Shown here piece by piece: positions 1 to 11,509 of a stretch of DNA of 64,000 bases (positions are counted from its first letter, which is position 1; each line of letters opens with the position of its first letter). The notes below the pieces were generated by a model. It saw only the letters and a list, made by a program, of their open reading frames with translations. It was not told the origin of the DNA and searched no databases. The position numbers and the translations under genes are program-made. The stretch spans positions 2,408,501 to 2,472,500 of the forward strand of contig JACONQ010000013.1 of NCBI GenBank assembly GCA_014281115.1. The letters are read 5' to 3'. The DNA comes from Laburnicola sp. R22_1. Its lineage: Eukaryota > Ascomycota > Dothideomycetes > Pleosporales > Didymosphaeriaceae.

Positions 1-424
1 TCTTATTAGGATTTCGACGTTCGCGGCTGGTGTGTAATCAGCGACTACCGGAGCTCTAACAACTGCTAGTCTTAATATTAGTAGGACTATTAACTTTGGA
101 TTAACCTTATCCTAGATATTGTAGACAACACATCTCGCCTGTAGCTGCGTTATCTATCCCATATAGTTGGTATGATCCCTCAGCGTTACTGTGGGATCGC
201 GGTATAGTTGTTGCGCCATTTTGTATTAGTTAAGGCAGTAAGACTCTTAATTATGAGATTTAATAGTTAAATGCGATGTAGCGTCTTAATAGATAATAAT
301 AATTGTATTGTGTTCTGTTCTAACCGTGTTTAGCTAGTTCTGACTTCTTCGCTAGTGTGCCAAGCCAGGTGGTCCCTACTCGATTGTACAGATCCAACCT
401 CACCACAGCTCGTTCTATCTGACA
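1..424 (-). mobile_element. Diverged Copia LTR element, 5' end only (LTR plus start of gag)
   Basis: Reverse-complemented, 250-424 matches the LTR at 428-613, and 1-219 matches the start of the gag region after 647, with many differences. The gag start codon would be at 219 (minus strand). The LTR tip lacks about 13 bases present in the other copies. The window edge cuts the element. It lies head-to-head with the next Copia, which inserted at its LTR tip. Stops and A/T transitions show it is dead. Confidence 0.75.
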
Positions 425-427
425 ATT

Positions 428-613
428 TGTCAGATATGTAGCTGTTAGATAGAACAAGCGCGTTGAGGTTGGATCTGTATAATAAAGTAGGGACCACCTG
501 GCTTGGCACACTAGCGAAGAAGTCAGAACTAGCCGAACACGGTGGACACAAACACAATACAATTATTATTATCTATTAAGGCGCATTATCGCATTTAACT
601 ATTAAATCTGACA
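428..613 (+). repeat. Copia-1 5' LTR
   Basis: This 186-bp repeat matches 10662-10847 with scattered transitions. It begins TG and ends CA and is preceded by target-duplication CAATT. Confidence 0.9.
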
Positions 614-646
614 ATTAAGAGTCTTACTGCCTTAATTAATACCAAA

Positions 647-3600
647 ATGGCTGCACTACCCCAGCGTGACCCGACGGTGACTCTTCGAGACCACACTAAC
701 TATAGGGCATGGATAATACAGCTCTAGTCTAGATGCGTTGCATATCGCATCTGGCCAAAAGTTAATCCTATATCGAATATCCTAATAAAACCTGAACCTA
801 TAGCCCTAAGGGCGCCGCTAATTAATGGGTATACTCTAGTAGCGAACGTTAGTATCCTAATAAGGCAGTCTGAACTGTTAGTAGTAGGACTTAAGGCGTT
901 TAAAGAAGATCTTAAGTATTATAAGATTCTTGCTAAGCAGTATAAGAACAATTAACATGATTTTAAAAAGGAGCAAACAAGCCTCTAGCAAATCATTGTT
1001 TATATTCAGGCTACTGTCAGCCCACATCTTCAGCGCACTTGCTGCCTCCCAGATCAACCACTAAGACAGTGGATTACGAACCTTAAAGCCACGGTTGGCG
1101 TCGACAAACGATTCGAGAGAGAACGAGCCCGCGACTAATACCTTACATCCCTTAGACCAATGAGAAACGCGTTAAATTGGGATACATGGCTTGCTAAATA
1201 TAATTAAGCAGCTACAGAAGCGAAGACAAGTAATGTCCCTGAGATAACACAGATTAATGTAATTATAAAGGACTTTCTGACTGCCGTAAACAAAGTTGCG
1301 CCCAATTAGTCTACAACCTTTCAGGATAGCGGATGGTTCACACCTGGCATAAATTGGAAAGAAATAATAAAGCGCTTCTAAGAGCATATAATGTTGAATT
1401 ATCCAACCCCTTAAACAGGGAAGCACAAGGCCGCATTTGTGGCAAATGACTTGTTATACCTCGCTAAAAGTGGGAAAACCACTCAGGGCATTGATGCCGA
1501 AGCAGCACCATCTAGAAAACGGGGCAGACCCCAATATCAACGTGATGACTAAAAAGATAATAAGAACTTATTCTTAGTCCAAAAACCTGCAAAAACAGGA
1601 GGCGCTAAATGTCCTGCGTGTGGACATCGCTATGGACTCTGGGATTACTTCTATATTAATGCAGACAAAGCTCCTGAGTGGTGGAAACTAAACAAGAAGA
1701 TTGAAGAACTTGTCGCATTGAAGCGCAAGCACGATTCCGAATTTCAAGGACTGTTAAGAGGATAAAGCAGACTAAGATTAAAAACACCAAACATTAAACA
1801 ATCGCACACGCCCACACCTAAGATCCTCGAGTCCCCTAAGGACTGACTAGAGGGACAGAGAATATCAAACGTCAACGCTGCGTTTACATTAGCGCCAATA
1901 GAAACAGAAGTGTCTAATTACCCGCTAAAGCGCTTGTTTATTCTTAATTCAGGATCAACTTGCCACATTACAAACAACCCCAACCGTATCTATAACTTCT
2001 ATCTATCTACGTCCGGAGATTATATATGGGCTGGCAATATAAAGATATGGATAAAAGGCTACAGCTCTGTTGACTTAATACTAAGAGGCCAACATAGAAC
2101 AACTACGTTGGTTCTATATAATATGGCTATCTATCCAGACCTCCTGTGCAACCTAGTCTTCTTTCGACTACTAAGGCATAGAGGAATCTGGTGGGATACG
2201 CAAACGGACCCAACTACGCTGAAAGGACCAGACGACAAGATTATTGGAAAACTATCTAAGATACACAGTTAATGGGTACTTAAGTATGATCCGCTACCAC
2301 CCACTTTATATCACATCTGCAAGAATACATTACGAACGAAAGGAGCACCACAAAGGGCCTTAGCCAAATTATGGCACAAGAGACTAGAACACCCTAGACT
2401 AGTAGCTATTGAATATCTTGTGCAGCAAGCTAAAGGGGTGCGAGTTAAGGGAGTTACAACAGTTTAATGCGACTCCTGTGGGAAAGCAAAGATCTGGCGA
2501 CAAATTAGCTGAGCACCGCGAATCAACGATGAAGGACTAGGAGAAAGACTGGCTATCGACTTTCATGCCTACGAGGCGCAAAGTAGCACTGGCGAAAGGA
2601 GCTAGATGCTTGTTACTGACAGGTACTCAGGCTTGCAATGGGACTTTTATTTCAAAGACAATCGACTAGCAAAGTCGGTTATTAAAGTTCTATCGAACTT
2701 CTTTCTCTTCCTTAAAAACCATTACAATATTACGGTTAAGGTCATTAAAGCGGACAACAAGATCACGATGGTAAAACCGGAAATCGAGCGCTGGTTGGCA
2801 TCACAAGGAATTACTGTCGAGCCTTCCGCCCTAGATACACAAGCTCAAAATGGAGGTGCCGAACGCTTAGGGGGTGTGAATAAAGAGAAATCGCGCGCGA
2901 TGCGTCTCGATGCCAACCTACCCTAGGAACTATGGCCCGAAGTCACGAGAGCTGCAGTATACCTCTACAATCGAACACCGAATTATGCGAACAACTGGAA
3001 AACGCCATATAAGATATTCTTCACACGAGTTGCTCTGAACAACAGAGTAGTCACCTTAATTAAGAAACCCAACCTCGCTTACCTTAAAGCGTATGGCTGC
3101 AAAGCGTTTGCAATGACGGATGATACACATTAAGGTAAATTAAGGCTATAACACCTAGACCTAAAGGCTTGGATTGGTTACCTAGTAGGATACTGGTTCT
3201 TAAACATCTATCGAATTTGGATACTGTTACTTGCCAAGGTGATAAGCACCTACGACGTTATTTTTAACGAACAAACTGTCTTTAGTAGCAAAACTAAGGA
3301 CCTTATGGATAACCTTATGCATAGTACACTGGAGGAAATTGCCATATACGTGAGAACGATCGAACTTCTAACACTAAGTCATCAACCAGAGACAGAGTCC
3401 TTCTATGAAGACGACACTATTGGAGGCTTATTAAATCCCTAAGGCGAAGTAGACCCACCAGGCTACTACTAAGGAGTGAAGATTAGGGACAACTATCCAA
3501 CTCCTCCAACTACACCACCACCTGCGGCATTACTTGCGCAGTTAATGGCTGGAAATAAATTAGAAATGAACCTAAAAGGGTTATCCAAAACTGTCCCCTG

Positions 3601-4129
3601 GGCAGCCGCCTTTATGGCAGGAACTTAAGCTGGCCACGTTGGGAAATACAGAGGGGATGTTATAGACAAGGCTAAGATAATAAGAACGCTCGCTAAAGGC
3701 TTGAAGCCCCATCGAAGTTAACTCCCACCTCTGCCAACGTGCTGTACCAAGCTTAAGGATCACCCGATGGGCGAATTGTTTAAAGAAGCAGAGCGGGATC
3801 ACCTCGCAAGCTACAAACAAATGAAATCATGGTTAGAAGTACTAATAAAGAAGATCAAACTAACAGGATAGCAGATTCTTAACTGTATGTGGGTATACAC
3901 CTACAAGCTTAACAAACACTATCGCTTGCTAAAGTGCAAGGCACGGCTAGTCGTCTAGGGCGATTAACAACGGAATATTACCTCTTAAGACACTTATGTA
4001 GCCACGCTTGCCAGTAGGTTGTTCCGAATGCTAGTGGCAATAGCAGCTCACTATGATATGGAGCTCGAGTAATACGACGTTACAAACGCTTTTGTCTATG
4101 TAAGTATGAACTAAGAGGTATACATAAGA
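647..4129 (+). pseudogene. Copia-1 gag-pol, 5' portion (gag, protease, integrase, start of RT)
   Basis: The ATG at 647 opens gag. A CCHC-like remnant (CPACGHRYG) is near 1612. The protease site near 1930 reads LNSGST, where Copia proteases have LDSG, so the catalytic Asp is now Asn. Integrase motifs are visible near 2555 (AIDFH), 2745 (IKADN) and 2855 (GGAERL), so the DDE residues remain. Reverse transcriptase begins near 3885 (MWVYTYKL) and is cut by Copia-2 at 4129. Numerous TAA/TAG codons interrupt every domain. It is non-functional. Confidence 0.85.
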
Positions 4130-4292
4130 TGTAGCGGTTGTTGCTGCAAAGCGAAAGTCGGGAAAACACTGATTTGATTGTATGTGTGTAGTAGCTAAGA
4201 TATATACTGCTAGGTAGGATAGGCAGCAGTAAATGAGTGTAGGCAGCAATGAGCTAGCATAGGCAACAATGAACAGTCCGAATACCGTTACA
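4130..4292 (-). repeat. Copia-2 3' LTR
   Basis: 163 bp, identical by eye to 9232-9394; downstream LTR in the element's orientation. Confidence 0.93.
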
Positions 4293-4338
4293 CACCCCCT
4301 CATCCTGTAGTTAGTTAACGACGTAAGGATGATCTCTC

Positions 4339-7300
4339 CTACATGTCTACTGTGCCTTGAAGTCGAGAGTATAGATTTGTAAGGTGTAGCTGCCTCACAA
4401 ACTCAGCATGCTTCTGACGTGGTAGCACCTTGGTCATGCCGTCAGCAGGCATCCTATCAGTAGATCGCCATTGTACGTAGAGTCGTCCTTGCTCTACTTC
4501 CTGGCGGATCCAGCTCTGGTGTATATCAACATGCTTGAGCTTGGTTGCCAGTTTGTCTTGTTCTTTTATAACAATCCCAACAGTCTGCTGGTTGTCACAT
4601 AAGATAGTCGGAGTAGTGTGAAGCGTCAGTGAGAGGCCATCAAAAAGGCGTAGCCACTCCTCCATTGCTGAGCCTGTGAGGGAGAGCGCGAGTAGCTCTG
4701 CCTCAGTAGTTGATTTAGTGACTGTACGCTGCAGGGTAGACTTCCAGTCGACAGTCATCCCAAACAACTGGAAAATATATCCTTGAGAGCTGCGGCGAGT
4801 CTCTAGGTCGTCTGCGAAAGCAGCATCAGATGCTCCAAAGAAGATAGGATCGCGATAATCTTCTTCTGTAGTCATGAACTCTTGAATCTCTTGCTCAGCT
4901 GTGCAAGCTTCGAGCGCGTAGTACTTCGTCTCTAGGACGTGACGCCATACTTTGCGTATAGAGTCTACGTGAGCTTGTCCGGGGTTTGTGAGATGTGAAG
5001 CGTGTATCACATGCGCGCGTGCTAGATCTGGTCGAGTGAACTGCGTCAGGAACGCGAGATGGCCGACGAGCTCCTGGTAGAGCTTCGTACGAGCTGCGTT
5101 GGGTTCCTCTATAGATGGTTCAAGGTAGTTGACCATCATAGGTACTTCTGTACGGCGGCCGGTAGACGTTATGCCATACTTTGCGGCTACTTTGTCGATG
5201 TAGGCATCCTGGAGCAGCCAGAGTTTGCGGGCGGCGATGTCTCGGATGACGCGTATGCCTAAAAACCACTTGAGTGGACCAAGTCGCTTTAGTTGATAGT
5301 ACTCGCTAAGCTTCTGCTCGAACTGCTGGTGGAGCTTGGTATTGTGTGGGTGAAAGGCCATGACGATATCGTCAACGTAGACGAATAGTATGAGCCACTT
5401 GTTCGTGTACACACATGGAAAGCCTGGCACAGGCTTCATCCCTAGTGACTGTAGCGTCCTGCGGAGCTCCTTGTACCATAGTAGCGGTGACTCCTTTAAT
5501 CCATAGAGAGCGCGGAGTATCTGGAGTAGTTCTCCATCTTCTTGAAATCCGTCTGGCGTCTGCGCGTAGAGTAGACGGTTGAGTAGGGCGTTGAGAAAAG
5601 CTGTTGGTACATCGTATTGAATCAGCTCTAGCCCAAAGTGATTGGCAATAGCGGTGATTGCTCTAAAGGTGCGTGCTGCGAGTGTGGCGGCGTAGGTGTC
5701 TCCGTACGGCTGCTGGAGATCACCTCTAATCACCAATCGTGCCTTGAATCGTGAGAGGAAGCCGTCCTCATCAAATTTGTAGGTAAACACCCACATAAGT
5801 GGTAAGACCTCAGCATCAACATTTGCTGCTGTCTTTGCAGTCCTAGCAAAGCATCCTTTATTCCATATATTGCGGTATTCTTCTTGACCTGCTTGTCGAA
5901 ACTCAGCACCATGCGGGTGAGTCTCTAGGTCTCTCCAGGTCCTCGGCGGTGGCGGAACCTGTGACTGATGGATCCTGAAGACAGGCTGCGGCTTCAGCGC
6001 TGTCGTAAACGCGTGTAGGTAGTCATTGATGCGTATTCCATAGGAAATCGCGTGTGTCTGGTATCTGGTTGCACTGGTGAGGTCGTCAGTGCGCTGCTGC
6101 CATCGGCGTGAGGTTGTGAGTATATTTGACTCGTCAATTTCGAGATTTCTACGTCTCGGCGCATTGTTTGTGTGTCGATCAGGTAGATAGTCAGGGATTT
6201 GGGTTGCAGAGAGCTCTAGATCTCGTTCTATTGGGAGAACTTCGGCCGGAGTATCGTTATTCCGTTGCCGGCTCACGTGAGGCGCAGGTGATGTAGGCGT
6301 AAGTAGCCCACCCCCTAGAAATAGATCCTCTACGTCCTCGTCAACTCCATCAATTTCCTCAACTCTGCTCTCACCCCCTACATGCTGCTGGCTTGCGCGA
6401 GCTGCAGCTGCAGGTATGTTGCGCGTCTCGTTGCGCGTCTTGTTACGCGTCTGCCTAAGCGTCATGAGCTCTTTAATGGCAATATTGTCAGATTCAGCTT
6501 CTTCTGGAAAGGCAAGCAGCTCTATAACCTCTTTAATAACTAACTCTGCTGTGTAGCCTTCTGGTCCTTTGTAAAATCGCGTTGGTTCGAAAATGACGTC
6601 TCTAGCTCGAATTACTCTGTTCTTTGTCGGCAGCCAGATCCTGAAGATATTCGTCGAATCATAGCCTACAAGATGTCCTATAAGAGCTCTGGACTCCAGC
6701 TTGTCGCCTCTCTTGATAGACGGATTTCGGACATACGCTCGACAGCCTATAGGGCGCAGGTGGTTTACCTTCGGCTTTGATCCCTATACAATCTTATATG
6801 GAGTCTTCTAACCTAGTGCTTCGGTTGGTGTACGATTCAGTATGTATGCTGCTGTTCTAAACAGCTCGTTTGATAATGATTTTGGCAGGTTTCCTTTAAG
6901 CCTTATGGCTCGAGCTCGAATGACGATGATCTTGCCTGCTCGCTCTGCAAGGCCGTTTTGCTCGTCTGCGTAGTCTGCCTGTGGCTCGTATTGGATCCCT
7001 AGCTTAGCGCAGAGTTCCTCCAATACGTTTGGTGCAACTCTGTATCCTCGGTTGTTATTAGTCTTGATTGCGGTGACGTCGCTGTTAAAGATACGCTGTA
7101 TCTTGCGAACCTTTTGGACAAGCCAGCGGCTTAGGAATGCCTTCGTACGCTGTGGAAAGCAGTCAACTTCATGCCACTTGCTATACTGGTCCACTATGTG
7201 ACCTGCAACTTGGTCACCATTAAGACAAGCGTCTGTGTCTTGTGGCAAAAGCTGGATAAAGTCTACAGCAACGCGGTAGAATTTCCTAGGTGCAAAGTCC

Positions 7301-9135
7301 TCCTGCTGTCTTCTAGAGACTTGCTTTGTGAGTTTCGATTCGATACATACGCCACAGAAGTCGCTATCTTTGCCTTCTACTCGCAAGCCTTCCATATGGT
7401 CGGCCAGCTTCTCAATTGCCTTCTTACCTGGATGGCCCCAGGTGCTGTGAGCTGTCCTGTAGTCGACTATAAGATCGCGTTGAGGGTCCTTTGAAGGTTG
7501 GTAGGTAGTGCTGAAGGATGATAATAGGCGTATGTCTGGGCGGCGGCTGGCATCAGCGTCGACCAGCCAGTGACCGTTGTCATACTCTAGTTGAGCAATG
7601 ACAGTTTTCTTGCTGACTTTGTACAGCAAATCTTGTCCTGAGTTAAAGTGGATCTGACTCGAGCGACAGCGTGCTAAGCCCATAAGGCTCGTTAAGAAGC
7701 CTTCGACTAAGGCAACGTGTGTTAGGACGATAGGTGATAGTCCTCTTGGTGTTTTCACGGTTAGCTTTATGCTGCCCCATGCAGTTATCTTGATACGGCC
7801 TGTTCCTGCTCCTACAAAATTGTTGGCACTGGCCTCATACTCTCTCGTCCATCTAGGCCAAGACTTAGTATTAACAATGTGGGTGTTCGAACTAGGATCA
7901 AGTATGAATCGGTTGCTTAATGAGTCGTAGCTGCTGACATCGTTAAGCGTCGATAGAGCCACCAACTCCTCGGTAGGTTTGACACCGTCGTCAAGCATCA
8001 GATCCTCGTCGCGCTCGTCGCGCTCGTCAACCGTAACGGCATCGGATACCATATATTGTGCGGTGTAGGTCGATGGATTGGAAGGAGGCTTGCCATCGTC
8101 AATAGTGACTGCAGGCTCAGAGTTCGACTGAGTTGCCTTCCAGTCCTGTATGGCTTTCTCCACCCTCGCTTTCAAGCTCGGATCCTTGGCAAAGGCCGCT
8201 GCCACTTTCTTACTACCCTCCTTGTTGTCGAATCCTTGGGGTCTGTGAGGCGCATCTGGGTTCATCACCCAGCATCTCGACCATGAGTGTCTTTTGCCAC
8301 AGAGGCATACACCGCTCCGTGTAGGTTTATTATCTTGCGGTGTTGCTGGCTTTGCTATCTCTAGCTCTGCCGCGTGTGCGCTGAAGCCTGTACTAATTGG
8401 GCGTGTACGCTTCAGGTATGCTGAGAACTCGGCGACGTAGTTCTCCACTGAGGGGACTGTCTTACCAAGCCTCTCCTTCTGGATCAGGTCTCGTAGACCT
8501 GCTGTTCCGTATTCGGGGTCAATTGTCTTGCAGGCGACTAGGAAGTCTTCCTGCGCTCGGGTGTCTTCAGTCTCTGCCAGCCTGATGGCCTTGCACTGGT
8601 TGGTGACCTCGATCCACCTTCGAAGCCATTCTTCAACCTTCCTGCCCTTTGGCGGCGTCTGGAGATCCTTGTATACCGCTATTAGATCGCGGCGTCGTGT
8701 CGCGTCTGACGGTGCGAGATGTTTCTTAAGGGTCGTAAGGCGTTGGTGCGGCGTATCCTTGTCCTCAATCAGGTATATATGGTGTGCTGCTATCGTCTTA
8801 CTAATCTCAGAGTTGAATTCTGCTAGAGCCTTCAGCTGACGCTTATACTCTAGATCCTTCTTTTCCCATCTCTCGTACGCCCAACGGTAATCGGCTCGCT
8901 GCTCGGTATTTAGGCTGGCGTACGTAGTAGCCGTGCTGTCGTAGTCGCTAAGCTGAGGCTCCATCGGCTCCTCAAGCTGCGGTAGCTTGTCTGCTGCAAC
9001 ATCTGGATCAACGTATTTCCAGAGTTGGTTCTTTTGCGCTGTATCCTTGCGGATGAACAGCCATTTGTGCCAATCTTCTGATCGACTGAGGACGATTGTC
9101 ACTCGAGTGACGGCTGGATCCGACTCGGTTGTCAT
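4339..9135 (-). pseudogene. Copia-2 gag-pol polyprotein, one frame with two amber codons
   Basis: The ATG at 9135 opens a frame of 1599 codons ending at 4339, broken only by TAG at 6810-6808 and 6786-6784; context suggests both were TGG. The product would be gag (Copia UBN2-type, with a degenerate zinc knuckle near 8300), protease (DPSSNTH near 7890), integrase (HHCC zinc finger with CGVCIESK near 7350, first Asp in RVAVDF, Glu in GLAERAG), reverse transcriptase (VYVDDIVM near 5375, intact) and RNase H (GASDAAFADD, TTEAELLALS). Two catalytic changes beyond the stops look RIP-like. The protease Gly is Ser (AGT), compared with DSGS/NPGS in Copia-3 and Copia-4. The second integrase Asp is Asn (KTNNN). 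Confidence 0.9.
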
Positions 9136-9218
9136 CGTGCTCGCAGGGTTGCTCCTACAGTAAGACTGTGGTGTCCTTAGTAGGGTAATTGCTTAGGTGA
9201 GTGAGGCCCCGTCGCAAT

Positions 9219-9231
9219 CCGGGCTCATAAC
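9219..9231 (-). promoter_or_regulatory. Copia-2 primer-binding site (half initiator tRNA-Met)
   Basis: On the minus strand the sequence directly after the 5' LTR is GTTATGAGCCCGG. It is complementary to the anticodon stem-loop of initiator tRNA-Met (GGGCTCATAAC), not to a tRNA 3' end. Drosophila copia is known to prime from an internally cleaved tRNA-iMet, so the same mode is inferred. Copia-3 and Copia-4 share it. Confidence 0.75.
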
Positions 9232-9394
9232 TGTAGCGGTTGTTGCTGCAAAGCGAAAGTCGGGAAAACACTGATTTGATTGTATGTGTGTAGTAGCTAA
9301 GATATATACTGCTAGGTAGGATAGGCAGCAGTAAATGAGTGTAGGCAGCAATGAGCTAGCATAGGCAACAATGAACAGTCCGAATACCGTTACA
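9232..9394 (-). repeat. Copia-2 5' LTR
   Basis: 163 bp, identical by eye to 4130-4292; followed by target duplication TAAGA. Confidence 0.93.
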
Positions 9395-9399
9395 TAAGA

Positions 9400-10611
9400 A
9401 TGCCCTGTGGCTATTAGAAGCCTGAAACAATACTTCAAGTCAACAAGGCTTTATATGGTCTTTAGATCTCACCACTCCTCTGGCAGAAAGAGTTTACCTC
9501 AACACTCAAAGCTCTAGGTTTCTAGACAGTGCCTTATGAGCCATACTGCCTTCTTAAAGACGGAATCATCGTCTTCTTCTACGTTAACAATATCATCTTA
9601 GCTTTTTACAAGTAGAAAAAGGAAGAAGCCCAACAAGCAATTAAGCGCCTACAAGAAAAATACACCTTAAGTGGAGGAAACAACCTTTAGTGGTTCCTTA
9701 GCGTAGAGATTATTAGAGATTAAAAGACTAGGACGATTCAACTCTCTTAGGCTGCCTACTCAGACAAGATTAGTCGATTAGTTAACAAGAGGGATATTCG
9801 ACACAACACCCCAATGGCAGCTATTAAGCTGAAACCACAAGACAGCTTAGCGACACCCTTAGAAATTAACAAATACTAACGCAAGATTGGATCGCTTCTA
9901 TTCGCGGCAGTAACAACTCGACCGGACATAGCCTTTGCAACCTCAAGGCTAGCTCAATTCCTGTCAAATCCGGGCTTGGAACATCACAATGCCGCTGATT
10001 AAGTACTACTATACTTATTAAGCACCAGATGGAGAGCACTACAGCTTAGAGGAGGCAACTGCCTTTAAGTAGCCAGCGATGCCTCATTTGCTAACAACAC
10101 ACTGGACAGAAAGAGCTTGCAAGGATACGCTATTAAGCTATTTAATAGACTTATTGCCTAGAAAGCAAGCAAACAAGACACTGTCACAACTTCGACAACC
10201 GAAGCAGAGCTTCTCGCCTTATCGCAAGTGGCCAAGGAAGCAATCTTTATATTAAGACTACTAGACGAACTGCAGATTGAACTGCGCTTATTGTTAATTA
10301 CTATCCAATGCGATAATAAGCAAACTATTCGACTAGTCACTAAGGAGATATCCAGGCTTCAGACTAAACTACGACACGTCGACATTCACAATCACTAGTT
10401 AAGATAGGAAGTCTCTACCGGAAAGATTAAGGTGGAGTACGTACAATCGGCAGAAATAATCGCTGACGGCTTTACAAAGGTCCTCCTAGTTAACAAGTAG
10501 AAAGGGTTCCTAACCCAACTTAGGCTGGTTAAGATAACAGAACGCAAAGTAGCGAATGAAGCACCTCTTGAGGAAATTCAAGGGCACCTTAATAACCTTA
10601 CTTTAGGATAA
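9400..10611 (+). pseudogene. Copia-1 pol, 3' portion (rest of RT, RNase H)
   Basis: This continues the reverse transcriptase interrupted at 4129: an ALYGL-type motif near 9450, then the catalytic box near 9580, which reads FYVNNI where YVDDI is expected (both Asp to Asn by G-to-A). RNase H motifs follow (VASDASFANN near 10072, TTEAELLALS near 10196). Stops occur throughout. Coding homology ends at a TAA near 10609. Confidence 0.82.
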
Positions 10612-10661
10612 CAGGCTGCTAAATAGTTCAGCTTGCAAGGATCTTCCAAGCTGAGGGGGTG

Positions 10662-10847
10662 TGTCAGATATGCAGCTGTTAGATAGAATAAGCGCGTTGA
10701 GGTTGGATCTGTACAATAAAGCAGGGACCACCTGGCTTGGCACACTAGCGAAGAAGTCAGAACCAGCCGAACACGGAGGACACAAACACAATACAATTAT
10801 CATTATCTATTAAGGCGCATCATCGCATTCAACCATTAAATCTGACA
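10662..10847 (+). repeat. Copia-1 3' LTR
   Basis: 186 bp matching 428-613, preceded by a polypurine tract (GCTGAGGGGGTG). Confidence 0.9.
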
Positions 10848-10927
10848 CGAACACGGTGGACACAAACACAATACAATTATTATTATCTATTAAGGCGCAT
10901 CATCGCATTCAACTATTAAATCTGACA
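10848..10927 (+). repeat. Tandem duplication of the Copia-1 LTR end
   Basis: These 80 bp repeat 10768-10847 directly after the 3' LTR and end in CTGACA followed by the target duplication CAATT. The copy is therefore inside the integrated unit. At one site (ACACGGTGG) it agrees with the 5' LTR rather than with its neighbour (ACACGGAGG). Confidence 0.85.
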
Positions 10928-10932
10928 CAATT

Positions 10933-11408
10933 CTTTATAATAACTTTATACTCTATAGCTTTTTAATAGTTTAGTAGCTAAAAGATAATATATAACTTAG
11001 TTATACTAATCTATTTATTAATTACTATTCTTTTGTTTATAATTATCTTTTTTACGCTCTTTTTAATTACTAAGCAGGAGGCTCTGCGTTTTTCGTTATG
11101 TTATTTAAGATGAATGCCTTTGTCGTGGTACCCCTAGGTAGTTAATTTAACGCCACATTAATTACTATTATTAATACTACTAAGCAAAATATTAATAATA
11201 AAATTATTATTATTTTATATATATTTTATTACTACTACTATATACTAGATACTAGGTTTTAGTGCCTTTTATTTTACTCCTCTCTATATATTGTATAGAT
11301 TTAACCTTCGTTAGAATCTTAATATAATAAAGATCTTTAATATAATATTATATAATATTATATAGGCGCTAGTAACATAATAAAAAAACGTAGTAATTAA
11401 ACACAGTA
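10933..11408. other. AT-rich spacer between Copia-1 and pogo-A
   Basis: No coding potential. It is A/T-rich with runs of ATTATT-type simple sequence and looks RIP-degraded. It contains one copy of a short dispersed sequence at 11074-11151 (separate entry). Confidence 0.7.
11074..11151 (+). repeat. Short dispersed sequence, copy 1
   Basis: About 78 bp matching 21881-21959 at roughly 85 percent by eye, sharing GGCTCTGC, ATGTTATTT, AGATGAA, TTTGTCG and TACCCCTAGGTAG blocks. TTAATTACTA occurs just before and just after the unit, which looks like a target-site duplication. Identity unknown. Confidence 0.6.
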
Positions 11409-11509
11409 ACGTACTTTATACTCGAGTCGATTATTCTATTAAGTTAATTACTTTGCTAAGACCCCACTAAAACGTACTATTAGCAATAGTATAATACAAT
11501 ACCTTAACC

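Larger units (their letters stand above)
4130..9394 (-). mobile_element. Copia-2 LTR retrotransposon, young, nested in Copia-1
   Basis: The two 163-bp LTRs (4130-4292 and 9232-9394) look identical by eye. They start TGTAGC and end GTTACA, and are flanked by TAAGA at 4125-4129 and 9395-9399. A primer site matching the initiator-tRNA anticodon arm lies next to the 5' LTR, and a polypurine tract (minus strand, GATGAGGGGG) next to the 3' LTR. The gag-pol frame spans the interior with only two stops. It is the least decayed LTR element here and inserted after Copia-1 was established. Confidence 0.95.
428..10927 (+). mobile_element. Copia-1 LTR retrotransposon (decayed, carries nested Copia-2)
   Basis: It has 186-bp LTRs (428-613 and 10662-10847) starting TGTCAG and ending CTGACA, and a 5-bp target duplication CAATT at 423-427 and 10928-10932. 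An extra 80-bp copy of the LTR end (10848-10927) lies inside the duplication. The internal part encodes gag, protease, integrase, reverse transcriptase and RNase H in Copia order, full of RIP-type stops. It is split at 4125-4129 by Copia-2. Without the insertion it is about 5.2 kb. Confidence 0.9.

Noticed and set aside
7171..8839. Plus-strand ORFs within Copia-2
   Set aside because: Antisense to the gag-pol frame, with no recognisable domain.
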